Counted from the stretch's first letter, positions 9,057 to 19,071 are shown. The stretch is 64,000 nt of DNA from Thermomonas brevis (GCF_014395425.1 NZ_CP060711.1:2480001-2544000), one strand, 5' to 3'. The notes: a model not told the origin generated them from the letters alone. Numbers and translations are program-made.

Positions 9057-9134
9057 GCGCCCGCGGGCGCGGGGCGGATGAACCGGCCGTCGGGAAGCCG
9101 CCCCCGTGGCCGGATGCGGCCCGCGGCGAAGGCG

Positions 9135-11051
9135 TCAGCCGTCCAGTTCTTCCCAGCGCGCGTATGCCTTGTCCAGCTCGGCCTGCAGCGCCGCGAGTTC
9201 CGCGTTGGCGCGCTGCTGCGCGGCGGCGTCCTGCGCGTAGAAGGCGGCGTCCTGCATCGCTTCGGTGCGCGCGGCGATGTCGGTTTCGAGCTGCTCGATG
9301 CGGCCGGGCAGCTGTTCCAGTTCGCGCTGGTCCTTGTAGCTGAGTTTCTTCTTCGCCGGAGGCAAGATCGGCGCTGCCTTTTGCTCGTCATTCCCGCGAA
9401 GGCGGGAATCCAGCGTCTTTCGAGATGAAACAAGATCAACAGCTGGATTCCCGCCTTCGCGGGAATGACGGGTAAGAACGGGCCGCTGGCGCAGCCAGTC
9501 GGTATAACCGCCCACGTAGTCTCCCAGCCGGCCGTCGCCTTCCAGCGCCAGCGTGCTGGTCACCACGTTGTCGAGGAAGTCGCGGTCGTGGCTGACCAGC
9601 AGCAGGGTGCCGGTGTAATCCAGCAGCAGTTCCTCCAGCAGCTCCAGCGTCTCGACGTCGAGGTCGTTGGTCGGTTCGTCCATCACCAGCAGGTTGGACG
9701 GCTGCGCGAACAGCCGCGCCAGCAGCAGGCGGTTGCGCTCGCCGCCGGACAGGCGGGTGATCGGCGCGCGCGCGCGCTCCGGCGAGAACAGGAATTCCTG
9801 CAGGTAGCCGATGGCGTGCTTGCGGCTGCCGTTGATCTCCACGAAATCGCGCCCGCCGGCCACGTTTTCCAGCGCGCTGCGGGTTTCGTCCAGCTGGCTG
9901 CGGTGCTGGTCGAAGTAGGCGATCTGCAGGTTGGTGCCCAGCTCCACCTTGCCGGCGTCGGGCGTCAGTTCGCCCAGCAGGATCTTCAGCAGCGTCGATT
10001 TGCCGGAGCCATTCGGGCCGATGATGCCGACGCGGTCGCCGCGCAGGATCGTGGCCGAGGCGTCGCGCAGGATGACCTTGTCGCCGAACGCCTGCGACAC
10101 GCCGGTCATCTCGACGACCTTCTTTCCGGACGCCTGCGCGGCGGCGGCCTCCATCTTCACCTTGCCGGTCAGCTCGCGGCGTGCGGCGCGTTCGCGGCGC
10201 ATCGCCTTGAGGGCGGTGACGCGGCCTTCGTTGCGGGTGCGGCGGGCCTTGATGCCCTGCCGGATCCACACTTCCTCCTGCGCCAGCAGCTTGTCGAAGC
10301 GCGCGTTCTCCTGCGCCTCGGCGTGCAGGCGCTCCTCGCGGCGGCGCAGGTAGTTGTCGTAGTCGCCGGGCCAGCCGGTGACCTGCCCGCGGTCGATCTC
10401 GACGATGCGGGTGGCGAGCGCGCGCAGGAAGCTGCGGTCGTGGGTGACGAAGACGAGGCTGCCGGCGAACGACTTGAGGAAACCCTCCAGCCAGTCGATG
10501 GCCTCGATGTCGAGGTGGTTGGTGGGCTCGTCCAGCAGCAGGATGTCGGGCGCGCGCACGAGGGCTTGCGCAAGCAATATGCGCCGCTTCATGCCGCCGG
10601 ACAGCGCGGCGAAGTCGGCGTCCTCCGGCAGCTCCAGCCGCTCCAGCACCTGCTGCACGCGGCGGTCGATGTCCCAGCCGTCGCGCGCCTCGATGGCGGT
10701 TTGCGCGGCGGCCATCGCGGCCATGTCGCCTTCGTGCACCGCGTGGTGGTAGCGCGCCAGCAGCTGGCCCAGGTCGCCCAGCCCGTCGGCGACCACGTCG
10801 AACACCGAGCCCTGCGTGTCCTGCGGCACTTCCTGCGCCATCCGCGCGACCACCATGCCGTTCTGCACGCGGATCTCGCCGTCGTCGGGCCGGATCTCGC
10901 CGGCCATCAGCCGCATCAGCGTGGACTTGCCCGCGCCGTTGCGGCCGACGATGCAGACGCGTTCGCCGGGTTCGATGGTGAGGTCGACGTGATCGAGCAG
11001 CAGCGGGCCGCCGACGCCGTAGTCGACGCGCTGGAATTGCATCAAGGGCAT
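9135..11051 (-). CDS. uup: ABC-F family ATPase (Uup-like) with repeat-encoded insert
   Basis: This soluble protein of 638 residues has two ABC domains and no membrane segments. Walker A is GRNGAGKST in the first and GPNGSGKST in the second. The signatures are LSGGMKRR and LSGGERNRLLL, with DEPTNHLD and DEPTNDLD as Walker B motifs. A C-terminal coiled coil (ELEQLPGRIEQLE...) is typical of Uup. ABC-F proteins act on the ribosome or, for Uup, also on branched DNA. Between the second ABC domain and the coiled coil is a low-conservation insert (HSREGGNPA...GNDEQK) encoded by a palindromic repeat at 9386-9470. The start at 11051 fits a predicted leaderless promoter. It could instead be another ABC-F subclass. 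Confidence 0.9.
   Translation of the reverse strand: MPLMQFQRVDYGVGGPLLLDHVDLTIEPGERVCIVGRNGAGKSTLMRLMAGEIRPDDGEIRVQNGMVVARMAQEVPQDTQGSVFDVVADGLGDLGQLLARYHHAVHEGDMAAMAAAQTAIEARDGWDIDRRVQQVLERLELPEDADFAALSGGMKRRILLAQALVRAPDILLLDEPTNHLDIEAIDWLEGFLKSFAGSLVFVTHDRSFLRALATRIVEIDRGQVTGWPGDYDNYLRRREERLHAEAQENARFDKLLAQEEVWIRQGIKARRTRNEGRVTALKAMRRERAARRELTGKVKMEAAAAQASGKKVVEMTGVSQAFGDKVILRDASATILRGDRVGIIGPNGSGKSTLLKILLGELTPDAGKVELGTNLQIAYFDQHRSQLDETRSALENVAGGRDFVEINGSRKHAIGYLQEFLFSPERARAPITRLSGGERNRLLLARLFAQPSNLLVMDEPTNDLDVETLELLEELLLDYTGTLLLVSHDRDFLDNVVTSTLALEGDGRLGDYVGGYTDWLRQRPVLTRHSREGGNPAVDLVSSRKTLDSRLRGNDEQKAAPILPPAKKKLSYKDQRELEQLPGRIEQLETDIAARTEAMQDAAFYAQDAAAQQRANAELAALQAELDKAYARWEELDG
9386..9470. 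repeat. Palindromic repeat inside the ABC-F gene (29-base perfect arms)
   Basis: The arms 9386-9414 and 9442-9470 are exact reverse complements over 29 bases, with a 27-base loop. The element is read through in frame, adding about 30 residues to the protein. A related element lies in hrpA at 25514-25622. The core (arms containing TTCCCGCGAAGGCGGGAA) is a well-known dispersed repeat type of proteobacterial genomes. Confidence 0.9.
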
Positions 11052-11057
11052 GCGCGC

Positions 11058-11063
11058 ATTGTA
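11058..11063 (-). promoter_or_regulatory. Predicted -10 box for leaderless ABC-F mRNA
   Basis: TACAAT is followed by exactly six bases (GCGCGC) and then the ATG at 11051, so the predicted +1 is the A of the start codon. No Shine-Dalgarno is present. Confidence 0.55.
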
Positions 11064-11185
11064 GAGGGTCGCGGTGGCTTGGGCGCCTTGCCGTGCGTCG
11101 ACGCAGCAGGCCGGAGAACCCGGGCCCGCTTCACTTGTGGCTAACGCGGCGCGAGGCGGGTGCTGCTATATCCGAGGCTCCCCCA

Positions 11186-12412
11186 ATGCAATGGATCGCC
11201 ATGCCACGCCAGCCCCTGTCATCGACATCCCGCGTCCTCGTATTCTCCTGCGCCCTCGCGCTCGGCGCCTGTGGCGGCGCGCCCGATCCCGCGGCGACCG
11301 CCGGGCAGGCCGGCGTCTCCCCGGCCGGCGAGGCGCCCAGGCAGGCCGATGCCGGCCCGTTGAGCGCGGGCGAGATCGAGTTCCCGGCCATCCCGCAGAT
11401 CGTGGTGCCGGACATCGTCGGCGTCGGCCCGGCCCAGCGCGCGCTGGAGTCTTCGATGCAGGATGTCCTCGATCCCATCGCCGGCATCAGCGTGCGCCCG
11501 GCCAGTTGCGCGACCGATGGCGCGCTTGTGAACGATGCCGGCATCACCAGCGTCGATGAGCACGGCAGCCTGCTCCGCAACGGCGACGAGGGCATCTTCA
11601 AGATCGGCGCGGACGGCAGCGGCACCGCCAACTTCGAGGGAGGCATCGTCACGGTGAATGCGGACGGCAGCGGCACCATCAACGGCAGCGGCGAAGGCGG
11701 CGCGGACGACGCCATCATCCGGGTCGAGGCCGACGGCAGCGGCACCTACAACGGCCGCTACGGGATCATCTCGCTGGACGGCCGGGGCGCCGGCACCTGG
11801 AACGGCGACAGCGGCATCATCACCAACAACGGCGACGGTTCCGGTACGTGGAACGGCCCGCAGGGAATTGTGCGCATCGAGAGCGACGGCTCCGGCACGT
11901 GGAACGGTCCGCACGGCCTGGTGGTGAACAACGGCGACGGCACCGGTCAGGTCGGCACGCCCGCGAAGCAGGTGGCGATGGCGCCGATCCCGAAAGTGGC
12001 GCCGGCCGGCAGGTTTCCGCCGCTGAAGAAATTCGCCCCGCCGGGTGCGCCCTGCGGCTTCGTGATCACGCTGGAGGATCGCGTGCTGTTCGACTTCGAC
12101 AAGTCCGACATCCGCCCGGATGCGTCGAAGGTGCTGGACGTGCTGGCCGGCGCGCTGCGGGGCGTTCAGGCCAAGGCGATGGAGATACGCGGGCATACCG
12201 ATGCCAAGGGCGGCGACGACTACAACCAGGCGTTGTCCGAGCGGCGCGCGAACGCCGTGGTGGCCGCCCTGCGCGAACGCGGCACTGCGCGCGAGGCCGG
12301 CGCGAAGGGCTATGGCGAGGCGCAGCCGGTGGCGCCCAACGAGCTGGAAGGACGCGACAACCCCGCCGGGCGCCAGCTGAACCGCCGGGTCGAAATCTTC
12401 GTGCGCACCTGA
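11186..12412 (+). CDS. OmpA-family lipoprotein with GSGT repeats
   Basis: This protein has about 408 residues. The N-terminal hydrophobic segment ends in a lipobox (ALALGAC), so it should be a lipoprotein. Residues of about 125-260 hold six or seven degenerate repeats of roughly 18-20 residues built around DGSGTxNG and xGIxxxNxDG, a beta-strand-rich pattern. The C-terminal domain, about residues 295-408, is OmpA-like and peptidoglycan-binding: VLFDFDKSDIRPDA, IRGHTDAKGGDDYN, LSERRANAV, and NRRVEIFV. It probably tethers the outer membrane to the wall while displaying the repeat region. GAGG eight bases upstream supports 11186; ATG 11201 is an alternative. The gene downstream encodes a small exported protein. 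Confidence 0.85.
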   Translation: MQWIAMPRQPLSSTSRVLVFSCALALGACGGAPDPAATAGQAGVSPAGEAPRQADAGPLSAGEIEFPAIPQIVVPDIVGVGPAQRALESSMQDVLDPIAGISVRPASCATDGALVNDAGITSVDEHGSLLRNGDEGIFKIGADGSGTANFEGGIVTVNADGSGTINGSGEGGADDAIIRVEADGSGTYNGRYGIISLDGRGAGTWNGDSGIITNNGDGSGTWNGPQGIVRIESDGSGTWNGPHGLVVNNGDGTGQVGTPAKQVAMAPIPKVAPAGRFPPLKKFAPPGAPCGFVITLEDRVLFDFDKSDIRPDASKVLDVLAGALRGVQAKAMEIRGHTDAKGGDDYNQALSERRANAVVAALRERGTAREAGAKGYGEAQPVAPNELEGRDNPAGRQLNRRVEIFVRT

Positions 12413-12447
12413 CCGGCGCGCCATTCCGCCATCCGGAGGGAAAGGAC

Positions 12448-12846
12448 ATGACGAACACGATGCGATGCGCCATCGCCGCGGCCCTGCTGGCGGCATCCGC
12501 CGGGGGCGCGCGGGCCGGGGATTTCGGATTGGACTACGAGGTCGAGCGCGTGCCCGCCGCGCGGCTGTCGGTGGCGCAATGCGCAGCCACCATCAAGCGC
12601 GCGGCGGAGGCGGCCGGCTACGCGACGCGCGCGCAGGACGTGCAGGGCAAGCTGGCCGTGCACGTTTCCGGGCCCGGCGGCGGCGGTCGGTCGCTGGTGA
12701 CCTACTGCATCCAGGCCGGTGCGTTGACGGTCTGGGTGGTGCAGGCGCTGGACTATGCCGGGCCTGGCAACCCGGCCTCGGCGCGGATCAAGGCCGAGGT
12801 CGCGGCGGCCTTGCGCAAGGCCGCCGGGTCGGACGCGGCCAGGTAG
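12448..12846 (+). CDS. Small exported protein, possibly DUF6180
   Basis: This is a 132-residue protein with a signal peptide (CAIAAALLAASAGGARA-G). The mature part has YEVERVPAARLSVAQCA, a GYATRAQ segment, VSGPGGGG and CIQAGALTVWVVQALDY. This pattern recalls the uncharacterised DUF6180 family, from memory only. Two Cys residues could form a disulfide. AGGGAAAGGA precedes the ATG, 35 bases after the OmpA-like gene, so the two are probably one operon. The function is unknown. Confidence 0.75.
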   Translation: MTNTMRCAIAAALLAASAGGARAGDFGLDYEVERVPAARLSVAQCAATIKRAAEAAGYATRAQDVQGKLAVHVSGPGGGGRSLVTYCIQAGALTVWVVQALDYAGPGNPASARIKAEVAAALRKAAGSDAAR

Positions 12847-12868
12847 GCGTCGCGGCGGCGGAAAAGGA

Positions 12869-12892
12869 ACGGGCCGCATCGCTGCGGCCCGT
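12869..12892. terminator. Bidirectional terminator between DUF6180-like gene and metK
   Basis: ACGGGCCGC and GCGGCCCGT form a perfect nine-base-pair stem with a six-base loop. On the minus strand it is followed by TTCCTTTTCC, so it fits as the metK terminator. Confidence 0.7.
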
Positions 12893-12919
12893 CCCGGTGT
12901 CGCGTATCGAAGACGCGGC

Positions 12920-14131
12920 TTACTTCAGCTTCGCCGCCTTGCGCAGCGCCTCGGCCTTGTCGGTCTTCTCCCACGAGAAGGCGGTGGCCTTGTGCTTTCT
13001 GCCTTCGCCGTCGGTGTAGCCGATTTCCTTCGGCTTGCGGCCGAAATGGCCATAGCTGGCGGTCGGCTGGTAGATCGGATGCTCCAGGTCCAGCATGCGG
13101 GTGATGCCGTAGGGGCGCAGGTCGAAGTGGGCGCGGATCAGCTTCTCGATGGTGTCGTCGCTGACCTTGCCGGTGCCGAACGTCGTCACCGAGATCGAGG
13201 TCGGCTCGGCCACGCCGATGGCGTAGCTCACCTGCACCTCGCACTTGTCGGCCAGGCCGGCGGCGACGATGTTCTTCGCCACGTAGCGCGCGGCGTAGGC
13301 GGCCGAGCGGTCGACCTTCGACGGATCCTTGCCGGAGAACGCGCCGCCGCCGTGGCGGGCCATGCCGCCGTAGCTGTCGACGATGATCTTGCGGCCGGTC
13401 AGGCCGCAGTCGCCCACCGGGCCGCCGATCACGAACTTGCCGGTCGGGTTGATGTGCACCCTGTTCTTCGGCAGCGCGTCCAGCCACTTCTTCGGCAGCA
13501 CCGGTTTGAGGATGCTCTCGCGCACGGCCTCGATCAGGTCCTTCTGCTTCACGCCCGGATCGTGCTGGGTCGAAAGCACCACGGCTTCCAGCCCGACGAT
13601 GTCGTGGCCGTCGTAGCGCAGGGTCACCTGCGACTTCGCATCCGGGCGCAGCCACTTCAGCTTGCCGCTCTTGCGCACCTTGGCCTGCTGCTCCACCAGC
13701 CGGTGGCTGTAGTACAGCGGCGCGGGCATGAACTCCGGCGCCTCGTTGCAGGCGTAGCCGAACATCAGGCCCTGGTCGCCCGCGCCCTGGTCTTCCGGCT
13801 TCTTGCGGTCCACGCCCTGGTTGATGTCCGGCGACTGCTTGCCGAGCATGTTGATGATGGCGCAGGTGTGGCCGTCGAAGCCGACGTCGGAATTGTCGTA
13901 GCCGATCTCGTTGATGACCTTGCGCGCCAGCGCCTCGATGTCCACCCACGCGCTGGTGGTGACTTCGCCGGCGACGATGGCGGCGCCGGTCTTCACCAGC
14001 GTCTCGCAGGCCACGCGGGCGTGCTTGTCCTGGGCCAGGATCGCGTCCAGCACCGCATCGGAGATCTGGTCGGCGATCTTGTCCGGATGGCCCTCGGAGA
14101 CCGATTCGGAGGTGAACAGATAGCTGGACAT
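12920..14131 (-). CDS. metK: S-adenosylmethionine synthase
   Basis: This cytosolic enzyme of 403 residues joins ATP and methionine to make SAM. Motifs are [76 protein letters not shown] and HFGRKP. The start at [11 protein letters not shown] is standard and preceded by AGGGA. The 5' region holds a palindrome (14138-14165) like that before metF, and a TATCAT box at 14172-14177. Together with metF and ahcY this supplies three enzymes of the methyl cycle. Each appears to be its own transcription unit. Confidence 0.98.
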   Translation of the reverse strand: MSSYLFTSESVSEGHPDKIADQISDAVLDAILAQDKHARVACETLVKTGAAIVAGEVTTSAWVDIEALARKVINEIGYDNSDVGFDGHTCAIINMLGKQSPDINQGVDRKKPEDQGAGDQGLMFGYACNEAPEFMPAPLYYSHRLVEQQAKVRKSGKLKWLRPDAKSQVTLRYDGHDIVGLEAVVLSTQHDPGVKQKDLIEAVRESILKPVLPKKWLDALPKNRVHINPTGKFVIGGPVGDCGLTGRKIIVDSYGGMARHGGGAFSGKDPSKVDRSAAYAARYVAKNIVAAGLADKCEVQVSYAIGVAEPTSISVTTFGTGKVSDDTIEKLIRAHFDLRPYGITRMLDLEHPIYQPTASYGHFGRKPKEIGYTDGEGRKHKATAFSWEKTDKAEALRKAAKLK

Positions 14132-14137
14132 CGCTTT

Positions 14138-14165
14138 ATATCCCTGTATTCGGATGAAAAGATGG
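14138..14165. promoter_or_regulatory. Candidate operator upstream of metK, related to the metF palindrome
   Basis: Aligned base for base with 3830-3857, it keeps ATATC at one end, CT(T/G), a central T(T/C)CG(G/C)A, then TG-AA and GAT. The right end is degenerate (GATGG instead of GATAT). Both elements sit in the same orientation relative to the gene. Here it would cover about +1 to +28 if TATCAT is the -10. Confidence 0.5.
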
Positions 14166-14171
14166 GTGCGC

Positions 14172-14177
14172 ATGATA
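14172..14177 (-). promoter_or_regulatory. Predicted -10 box of metK (TATCAT)
   Basis: TATCAT on the minus strand lies about 40 bases from the metK ATG, directly upstream of the palindrome. No good -35 is visible. Confidence 0.4.
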
Positions 14178-14334
14178 CAGCGGCGCGGCCGGATATGCAT
14201 CCTGACCTGTTTTCGGCGGTCGTGGTGTTGGGCGGGTGTTAAGCCGGCCGTCACCGGCGGGTAACGCCGGTGCAATCCGATTGTCCCGGACGCGGCGCAG
14301 GCTGCCGGCCAACGGGGCCGCGAAACCGATCGCC

Positions 14335-16056
14335 ATGATCCAGCTCGAACAACGTCTGCAGCAGCGCTTTCCGCATTGGTTCCGCGGCCGCCGCGCCGCC
14401 ATCGCCCGGCCGGTGCTGCGCGGGATCGCGCGCTGGTCGCGGCTGGACGAGATCGATGCTTTCCTGGCCGCCAACCGGCACGTACGCGGCTTCGCCTTCG
14501 TGGCGGCGGCAATGCGCCACCTCGGCACGGGCTACACCGCCAGCCAGACCGACCGCGCGCGCATTCCCGTGCACGGCAGTCTGCTGATCGTCGCCAATCA
14601 TCCATCCGGCGCGCTGGATGCGCTGGCCCTGCTCGATCTGGTCGGGCAGGTGCGGCGCGACGTGCGCATCGTCGCCAACGATTTCCTGTCTGCGCTGGAA
14701 GGCTTGGGCGATCTGTTGCTGCCGGTGCGCATTCTCGGAGGTCGGCTATCGGCGGACAGCGTGCGCGCGGTCGATGCGGCGCTGGCGCGCGGCGAATGCG
14801 TGATCGTGTTCCCGGCCGGCGAGGTGTCGCGCCTCGGGCCGGGCGGCATCCGCGACGGCCGCTGGCGGCGCGGCTTCCTGCGCTTCGCCCGCGCCTGCGG
14901 CGCGCCGGTGCTGCCGGTGCGCATCCAGGCGCGCAATTCGGCGCTGTTCTATGGCGCGTCGGCGCTGTTCAAGCCGGCGGGCACGGCGCTGCTGGCACGC
15001 GAGATGTTCGCCCGCCGCGCGCGCCGCATCGTGCTGCGGGTGGGAACGCCGCGTGCGATTCCATCAGGTGCTTGCGATGCCGACCTGCTGCGCCATATCC
15101 GCCGCGAGCTGTACGCGCTAGGCACGCACCGGCAGCGCGACGAACAGCCGGACAACTTCGGCTCCGAGCCGTTGGCCGAAGCGGTCGATCCCGCATTGGT
15201 ACGCGCTGGCGTATCCGGCCTGCGCCTGCTGGGCCAAACCGGCGACGGCAAGCAAATCCGCGTCGGCACGCTGGCAGTAGGCGCGCCGCTGCTGCATGAA
15301 ATCGGCCGCCTGCGCGAGCTGACCTTCCGCGCGGTGGGCGAGGGCACCGGCCGCCGCCTCGACCTGGATGCGTGGGACAGCTGGTACGAGCACATCGTGC
15401 TGTGGGACGACGCGGCGGGAAAAATCGCCGGCGCCTACCGCATCGCCCGTGGCGCGCCGGTGCTGGCCGCGCACGGCCTGCGCGGCCTCTACACCGCCAG
15501 CCTGTTCGACTACGGCGAGGACGCGTTGGCGCGCATCGCGCAGGGCATGGAACTGGGCCGCAGCTTCGTCGCGCCGGAGTATTGGGGCAGCCGCAGCATC
15601 GACTATCTGTGGCAGGGCATCGGCGCGTACCTGCGCGCGCATCCGAAGGTGCGCTACCTGTTCGGCGCGGTGTCGATCAGCGCGGCATTGCCGCTGGCGG
15701 CGCGCGCGCAGATCGTCGCCCACTATGCGCGCTGGCACGGCGGGCCGCAGGGCGAAGCGGTCTCGCGCCGGCCGTTCCACTACGAAGCGGCGGACGCCGG
15801 CGACGCCGCGCTGGACGCCGACACCGCCTTCCGCGTGCTCAAGGCCAACCTCGACGCGCTCGGCGCGCAGGTGCCGATGCTCTACAAGCAATACGTGGAA
15901 TTGTGCGAACCGGGCGGCGCGCGCTTCCTCGCCTTCGGCGTCGATCCCGATTTCAGCGATTCGGTGGACGGGTTGATCGAAGTGGACATCCAGCGGATGC
16001 GGGCGAAGAAGCGCCAGCGCTACCTGGGCGACCCCGACGCAGCGGAGGCGGCGTGA
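14335..16056 (+). CDS. Two-domain acyltransferase: PlsC-like plus GNAT (OlsF-like)
   Basis: This protein has 573 residues. The N-terminal half is a lysophospholipid-acyltransferase domain with [10 protein letters not shown] (the HX5D variant of the HX4D motif seen in hemolysin-type members), VFPAGEVSR and [16 protein letters not shown]. The C-terminal half, about residues 315-560, is a GNAT-like acyl-ACP N-acyltransferase domain of the OlsB/hemolysin group ([37 protein letters not shown]). The same pairing defines OlsF, which makes ornithine lipids alone. Ornithine-lipid synthesis is therefore a plausible role but is inference. The stop overlaps the start of the next gene. Confidence 0.8.
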   Translation: MIQLEQRLQQRFPHWFRGRRAAIARPVLRGIARWSRLDEIDAFLAANRHVRGFAFVAAAMRHLGTGYTASQTDRARIPVHGSLLIVANHPSGALDALALLDLVGQVRRDVRIVANDFLSALEGLGDLLLPVRILGGRLSADSVRAVDAALARGECVIVFPAGEVSRLGPGGIRDGRWRRGFLRFARACGAPVLPVRIQARNSALFYGASALFKPAGTALLAREMFARRARRIVLRVGTPRAIPSGACDADLLRHIRRELYALGTHRQRDEQPDNFGSEPLAEAVDPALVRAGVSGLRLLGQTGDGKQIRVGTLAVGAPLLHEIGRLRELTFRAVGEGTGRRLDLDAWDSWYEHIVLWDDAAGKIAGAYRIARGAPVLAAHGLRGLYTASLFDYGEDALARIAQGMELGRSFVAPEYWGSRSIDYLWQGIGAYLRAHPKVRYLFGAVSISAALPLAARAQIVAHYARWHGGPQGEAVSRRPFHYEAADAGDAALDADTAFRVLKANLDALGAQVPMLYKQYVELCEPGGARFLAFGVDPDFSDSVDGLIEVDIQRMRAKKRQRYLGDPDAAEAA

Positions 16057-16868
16057 CGCCGGCGTCGCCGCCGCTGCGACGCGCGGTGTTCCTCTCCGAC
16101 GTGCATCTGGGCGCGCGCCACTGCCACGCAGCGGAGCTTGCGGACTTCCTGTCCGCCCTGCGCTGCAAGCGCCTGTATCTGGTCGGCGACATCGTCGACC
16201 TGTGGTGGATGGCGCAGCGCCGCGCGCGCTGGGGCGCTGCGCACAACCGCGTAGTCGAGGCGCTGCACGCGCTGCGCCGCGCCGGCACCGAGATCGTCTA
16301 CATCCCCGGCAATCACGACCGTCCGATCCGCCGGTTCTGCGGCCTTTCCCTGCCGGCGATGCGGGTGCGCCGACGCGCGATCCACGTCACTGCCGATGGC
16401 CGCCGCCTGCTGGTGACGCACGGCGACGATTACGATGCGGCGACGCACTTCGGCAATCTGCAGGAAAAATTCGGCGACTGGCTGTACTACCGCATCCTCA
16501 CCGGCAACCAGTGGCTGAACGCCCTGCGCGGCCGGGTCGGCCTGCGCTACTGGTCGTTGTCGGAGTTCCTGAAATCGAAAAGCGGCGCGGCGGAGCGCTA
16601 CATCGAACGCTTCGTGCAGGCGGGCCTGGACGATGCGCGCCGGCGCGGGTTGGACGGCATCGTCTGCGGCCACATCCACCGCGCCGCGCTGGTGCAGCGA
16701 GACGGGCTGGTTTACGCCAACGACGGCGACTGGGTGGAGAGCCTGAGTGCGCTGGTCGAGGAGATGGATGGCACGCTGCGGTTGCTGTCGCATGCAGGCA
16801 AGGAATTGGCCGAGGTGTCGCCGCGCCTGCGCGTTTCTCATGATGTGCCGCTGCCGAAGGCGGCCTAG
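16053..16868 (+). CDS. UDP-2,3-diacylglucosamine diphosphatase-like metallophosphoesterase
   Basis: This 271-residue calcineurin-like phosphoesterase is of the LpxH-related group (COG2908). Metal-binding motifs in order are SDVHLGARHC, VGDIVDLWW, PGNHD, THGDDYD and CGHIHRA. Members hydrolyse UDP-diacylglucosamine in lipid A synthesis, but this longer branch is less well defined. It starts at GTG (16053) inside a GTGA overlap with the acyltransferase, so the two are translationally coupled. That pairing points to lipid or envelope metabolism. The true substrate is not known. Confidence 0.8.
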   Translation: MTPASPPLRRAVFLSDVHLGARHCHAAELADFLSALRCKRLYLVGDIVDLWWMAQRRARWGAAHNRVVEALHALRRAGTEIVYIPGNHDRPIRRFCGLSLPAMRVRRRAIHVTADGRRLLVTHGDDYDAATHFGNLQEKFGDWLYYRILTGNQWLNALRGRVGLRYWSLSEFLKSKSGAAERYIERFVQAGLDDARRRGLDGIVCGHIHRAALVQRDGLVYANDGDWVESLSALVEEMDGTLRLLSHAGKELAEVSPRLRVSHDVPLPKAA

Positions 16869-16976
16869 GATCATCTCCGGCGCGAAAGCTCCGCCGATCC
16901 GACCCCCGGCGCCACGCGATGCGGAAGGCGAGGCTTGGCCGCGCGAACGCGGACTTTGCGGGAGGGAGGTTCCGCT

Positions 16977-16982
16977 TACCAT
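16977..16982 (+). promoter_or_regulatory. Predicted -10 box for leaderless membrane hydrolase mRNA
   Basis: TACCAT, then six bases, then the ATG at 16989. Confidence 0.45.
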
Positions 16983-16988
16983 CCGCGC

Positions 16989-18002
16989 ATGGATTCCATC
17001 ACCCACCTGTTCTACGGCGGCGTCATCGCCGCCGCCATCGCCCCGAAGCGGCACCGCCGCGCCGCCCTGCTGGCCGGCATGGCGTTGAACACGCTGCCCG
17101 ACCTCGACGTGCTGCCGCTGCTGCTCAGCGACGACCCGGTGGTGCGGATGACCTGCCACCGCGCCGCCACCCATTCGTGGCTGGTGCTGCCGCTGGTCGC
17201 ATGGGCGATCTGGTGGTGCTTCCGGCGGCGCGGCGGGCGCGTGGCGGAAGCGCCGGCGCGCTGGTGGTGGACGATCTTCGTCTGCCTGATGGCGCATCCG
17301 CTGCTGGACAGCTTCACCATCTACGGCACGCAGCTGTTCTGGCCGCTGCCGCTGCCGCCGCTGATGTGGGGTTCGCTGTTCATCGTCGATCCGCTGTTCA
17401 CGCTGCCGTGGGTGCTGGCGTTCGCGCTGGCGATGGCTGCGGGCGCGCGGCGCTGGGGCGGCCGGGCGCTGGCCGCCGGCTTCGCGCTCGGCGTCGGCTA
17501 TCTCGGCTGGTCGCTGGCGGCGAAGGCGATGGTCGAACGCGAGGCCGGCCGTGCGCTGGCGGCCATGGGCCTGGCCGACGCGCCGCGCTTCTCGGTGCCG
17601 ATGCCGCTCAACACCCTGCTGTGACGGGTGGTGGCGATGACCCCCGGCGGCTACGTCGAAGGCTTCCGCTCGCTGGCCGCCGATCGCGCGCCGATGACGT
17701 TCGCCGGCCATGCCGCCAACGTGCAGGCGCTGCGCGAGGCGGGCGACGTGCCGACGGTCAAGCGACTCGTCTGGTTTACCCGCGGCTTCGTGCAGGCGCG
17801 GGTGGTGGACGGCGAACTGGTGCTGTCCGACCTGCGCATGGGCAGCGAGCCGGACTATTTCTTCCGCTTTGCGGTGGCGAAGCGGGCGGAGCAGGGATGG
17901 CAGCCGATTCCGGTGCGCCAGCTGGCGTCCCCGCCGCGCGACGTCGGCGCGATGTGGCAGTCCACCTGGACGCGCATCTGGAACGAGCCGCCAGCGCCGT
18001 AA
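16989..18002 (+). pseudogene. YdjM-type membrane metal-dependent hydrolase, interrupted by in-frame TGA
   Basis: The first segment (16989-17624, 211 residues) has the PF04307 start MDSITHLFYGG, then LLAGMALNTLPDLDVL, HRAATHSW and HPLLDSFTIYGTQL, metal-ligand motifs of inner-membrane hydrolases, plus several hydrophobic helices. At 17622-17624 there is a TGA, and the same frame continues without a break to 18002 (RVVAMTPGGYVEGFRSL...). Family members usually read ...NTLLWRVVAMTPDGY from memory, so TGA most simply replaces a Trp TGG. A GTG or ATG just after the stop could in theory restart the C-terminal part. It may be a true nonsense allele, a sequencing error or readthrough. Confidence 0.8.
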
Positions 18003-18029
18003 GGGCGGAACCCGTGCCGTTTCCACGTG

Positions 18030-18051
18030 GCCGCCGTGAAAAGGGCGGCCT
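18030..18051. terminator. Stem-loop between convergent hydrolase and dusB
   Basis: GGCCGCC and GGCGGCC are separated by an eight-base loop in the 64-base gap between convergent genes. There is no clear T-run. Confidence 0.4.
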
Positions 18052-18066
18052 CCTGTCGCGCGTCGT

Positions 18067-19065
<999 letters not shown>

Positions 19066-19071
19066 GCGCGC

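Noticed and set aside
8949..9134. Palindrome like the metF/metK operator upstream of ahcY
   Set aside because: No ATATC/GATAT element is present; the leader instead contains the riboswitch.
9386..9470. Perfect palindrome as a transcription terminator
   Set aside because: It lies inside an open, in-frame coding region of the ABC-F gene with conserved coiled-coil sequence after it.
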